Origin: Enteractinococcus helveticum
Lineage (GTDB): Bacteria; Actinomycetota; Actinomycetes; Actinomycetales; Micrococcaceae
Reading direction: 5' to 3'
NCBI RefSeq assembly: GCF_020742345.1
Contig: NZ_DYXC01000013.1
Location: 1 to 22,781, forward strand
DNA: 22,781 nucleotides
Part shown: one piece after another, positions 22,483 to 22,781 of the stretch
How positions within the stretch are numbered: position 1 is the first letter of the stretch
Layout: each line of letters opens with the position of its first letter
Position numbers and translations under genes: made by a program
The notes under the pieces: model-generated
Databases searched by the model: none
The model's input: the letters and a program-made list of their open reading frames with translations, nothing else
Told to the model about the DNA's origin: nothing

Positions 22483-22781
22483 CTACGAGGAGACGCGCCT
22501 GCCTTCCAGGGCAGCACGGTCGATCTCTTCCTGGTTTTCAACGTACGGGGTGCCGTGGGTGTGGAACGTTGGCACCGTCTTCATACCCCACGCCTGGCCC
22601 TTGGCCCGTTCAGCCTCGGACCAATTGACCACCGGCTGATCGGGGTTCAGAATCAACCGCGCCCCGGCGTTGGCGAACTCAATGCGGTTACCACCCGGTT
22701 CCCACACGTATAGGAAAAACGTCTGATTTATCGCGTGCTTATACGGCCCGTATTCAATGTAGACGCCCTCTTCGAGGAAAA
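22483..22781 (-). CDS. Extradiol dioxygenase (VOC family), C-terminal part
   Basis: The 3' end of a gene entering from the right edge; 98 codons and a stop are visible. EEGVYIEYGPYKHAINQTFF, then LYVWEPGGNRIEFANAG carry the C-terminal VOC repeat, and the glutamate of NRIEFANAG is the expected third metal ligand. GARLILNPDQPVVNWSEAER and FHTHGTPYV are typical of the catechol 2,3-dioxygenase group by recall. The two metal histidines lie beyond the window. It is related to, but clearly distinct from, the dioxygenase at 9708-10727. Its presence shows that aromatic catabolic genes continue to the right. Confidence 0.85.
   Translation of the reverse strand, partial: FLEEGVYIEYGPYKHAINQTFFLYVWEPGGNRIEFANAGARLILNPDQPVVNWSEAERAKGQAWGMKTVPTFHTHGTPYVENQEEIDRAALEGRRVSS

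Noticed and set aside
1..22781. CRISPR array, tRNA, rRNA or riboswitch
   Set aside because: No regularly spaced repeats, no tRNA- or rRNA-like conserved segments and no known riboswitch core were recognised on reading through the sequence.

Overview
The window reads as actinobacterial DNA of moderate GC (mid-50s percent by eye). Signs are SD-led GTG and TTG starts, the ISL3-type transposase remnant, and cytoplasmic FGE and large-arylsulfatase sequences of the actinobacterial kind. A moderate-GC member of the Micrococcales would fit, but I cannot name the genus. No rRNA, tRNA or CRISPR array was seen. Almost everything here is accessory catabolism of aromatic compounds, with a sulfate-ester module built in.

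Layout, left to right. (1) Position 1-311: the end of a LigM-like aromatic O-demethylase (+). (2) 492-1634: an unrelated AAA ATPase (-), then a 38-codon remnant of an ISL3-type transposase (1738-1851). (3) 1867-10727: a tightly packed minus-strand catabolic run. In transcription order it holds extradiol dioxygenase, FAH-family hydrolase, cyclase-family hydrolase, FAD monooxygenase, ACMSD-like amidohydrolase, a second FAH-family hydrolase, two SDR dehydrogenases and, last, a formylglycine-generating enzyme (FGE). Five of the junctions are ATGA or TGATG overlaps. (4) 10919-11854: a NodD/NahR-like LysR regulator (+), divergent from that run. (5) 11918-12787: a second LysR regulator (-) with no normal start codon, then a bicupin quercetinase-like dioxygenase and an esterase, both (-). 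(6) 15147-21010: a minus-strand unit of lipoprotein binding protein, two permeases, ATPase and a 782-residue type I sulfatase. (7) 21334-22299: a second lipoprotein binding protein (+), divergent from unit 6 across a 31-bp dyad. (8) A strong bidirectional terminator, then the 3' end of another extradiol dioxygenase (-) running off the right edge.

How the genes may work together (inference). The ABC transporter imports an aromatic sulfate ester. The cytoplasmic sulfatase removes sulfate after FGE converts Cys96 to formylglycine. The desulfated aromatic then enters ring-cleavage catabolism. The adjacent bicupin and esterase would fit opening of a flavonol-type ring to a depside, followed by hydrolysis of that ester. 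The amidohydrolase, FAD monooxygenase, extradiol dioxygenase and FAH/cyclase hydrolases would fit decarboxylation, hydroxylation, ring cleavage and C-C or ring-fission product hydrolysis. The pathway substrate is not proven by the sequence. A sulfated, possibly O-methylated, flavonoid or phenolic acid is my working hypothesis.
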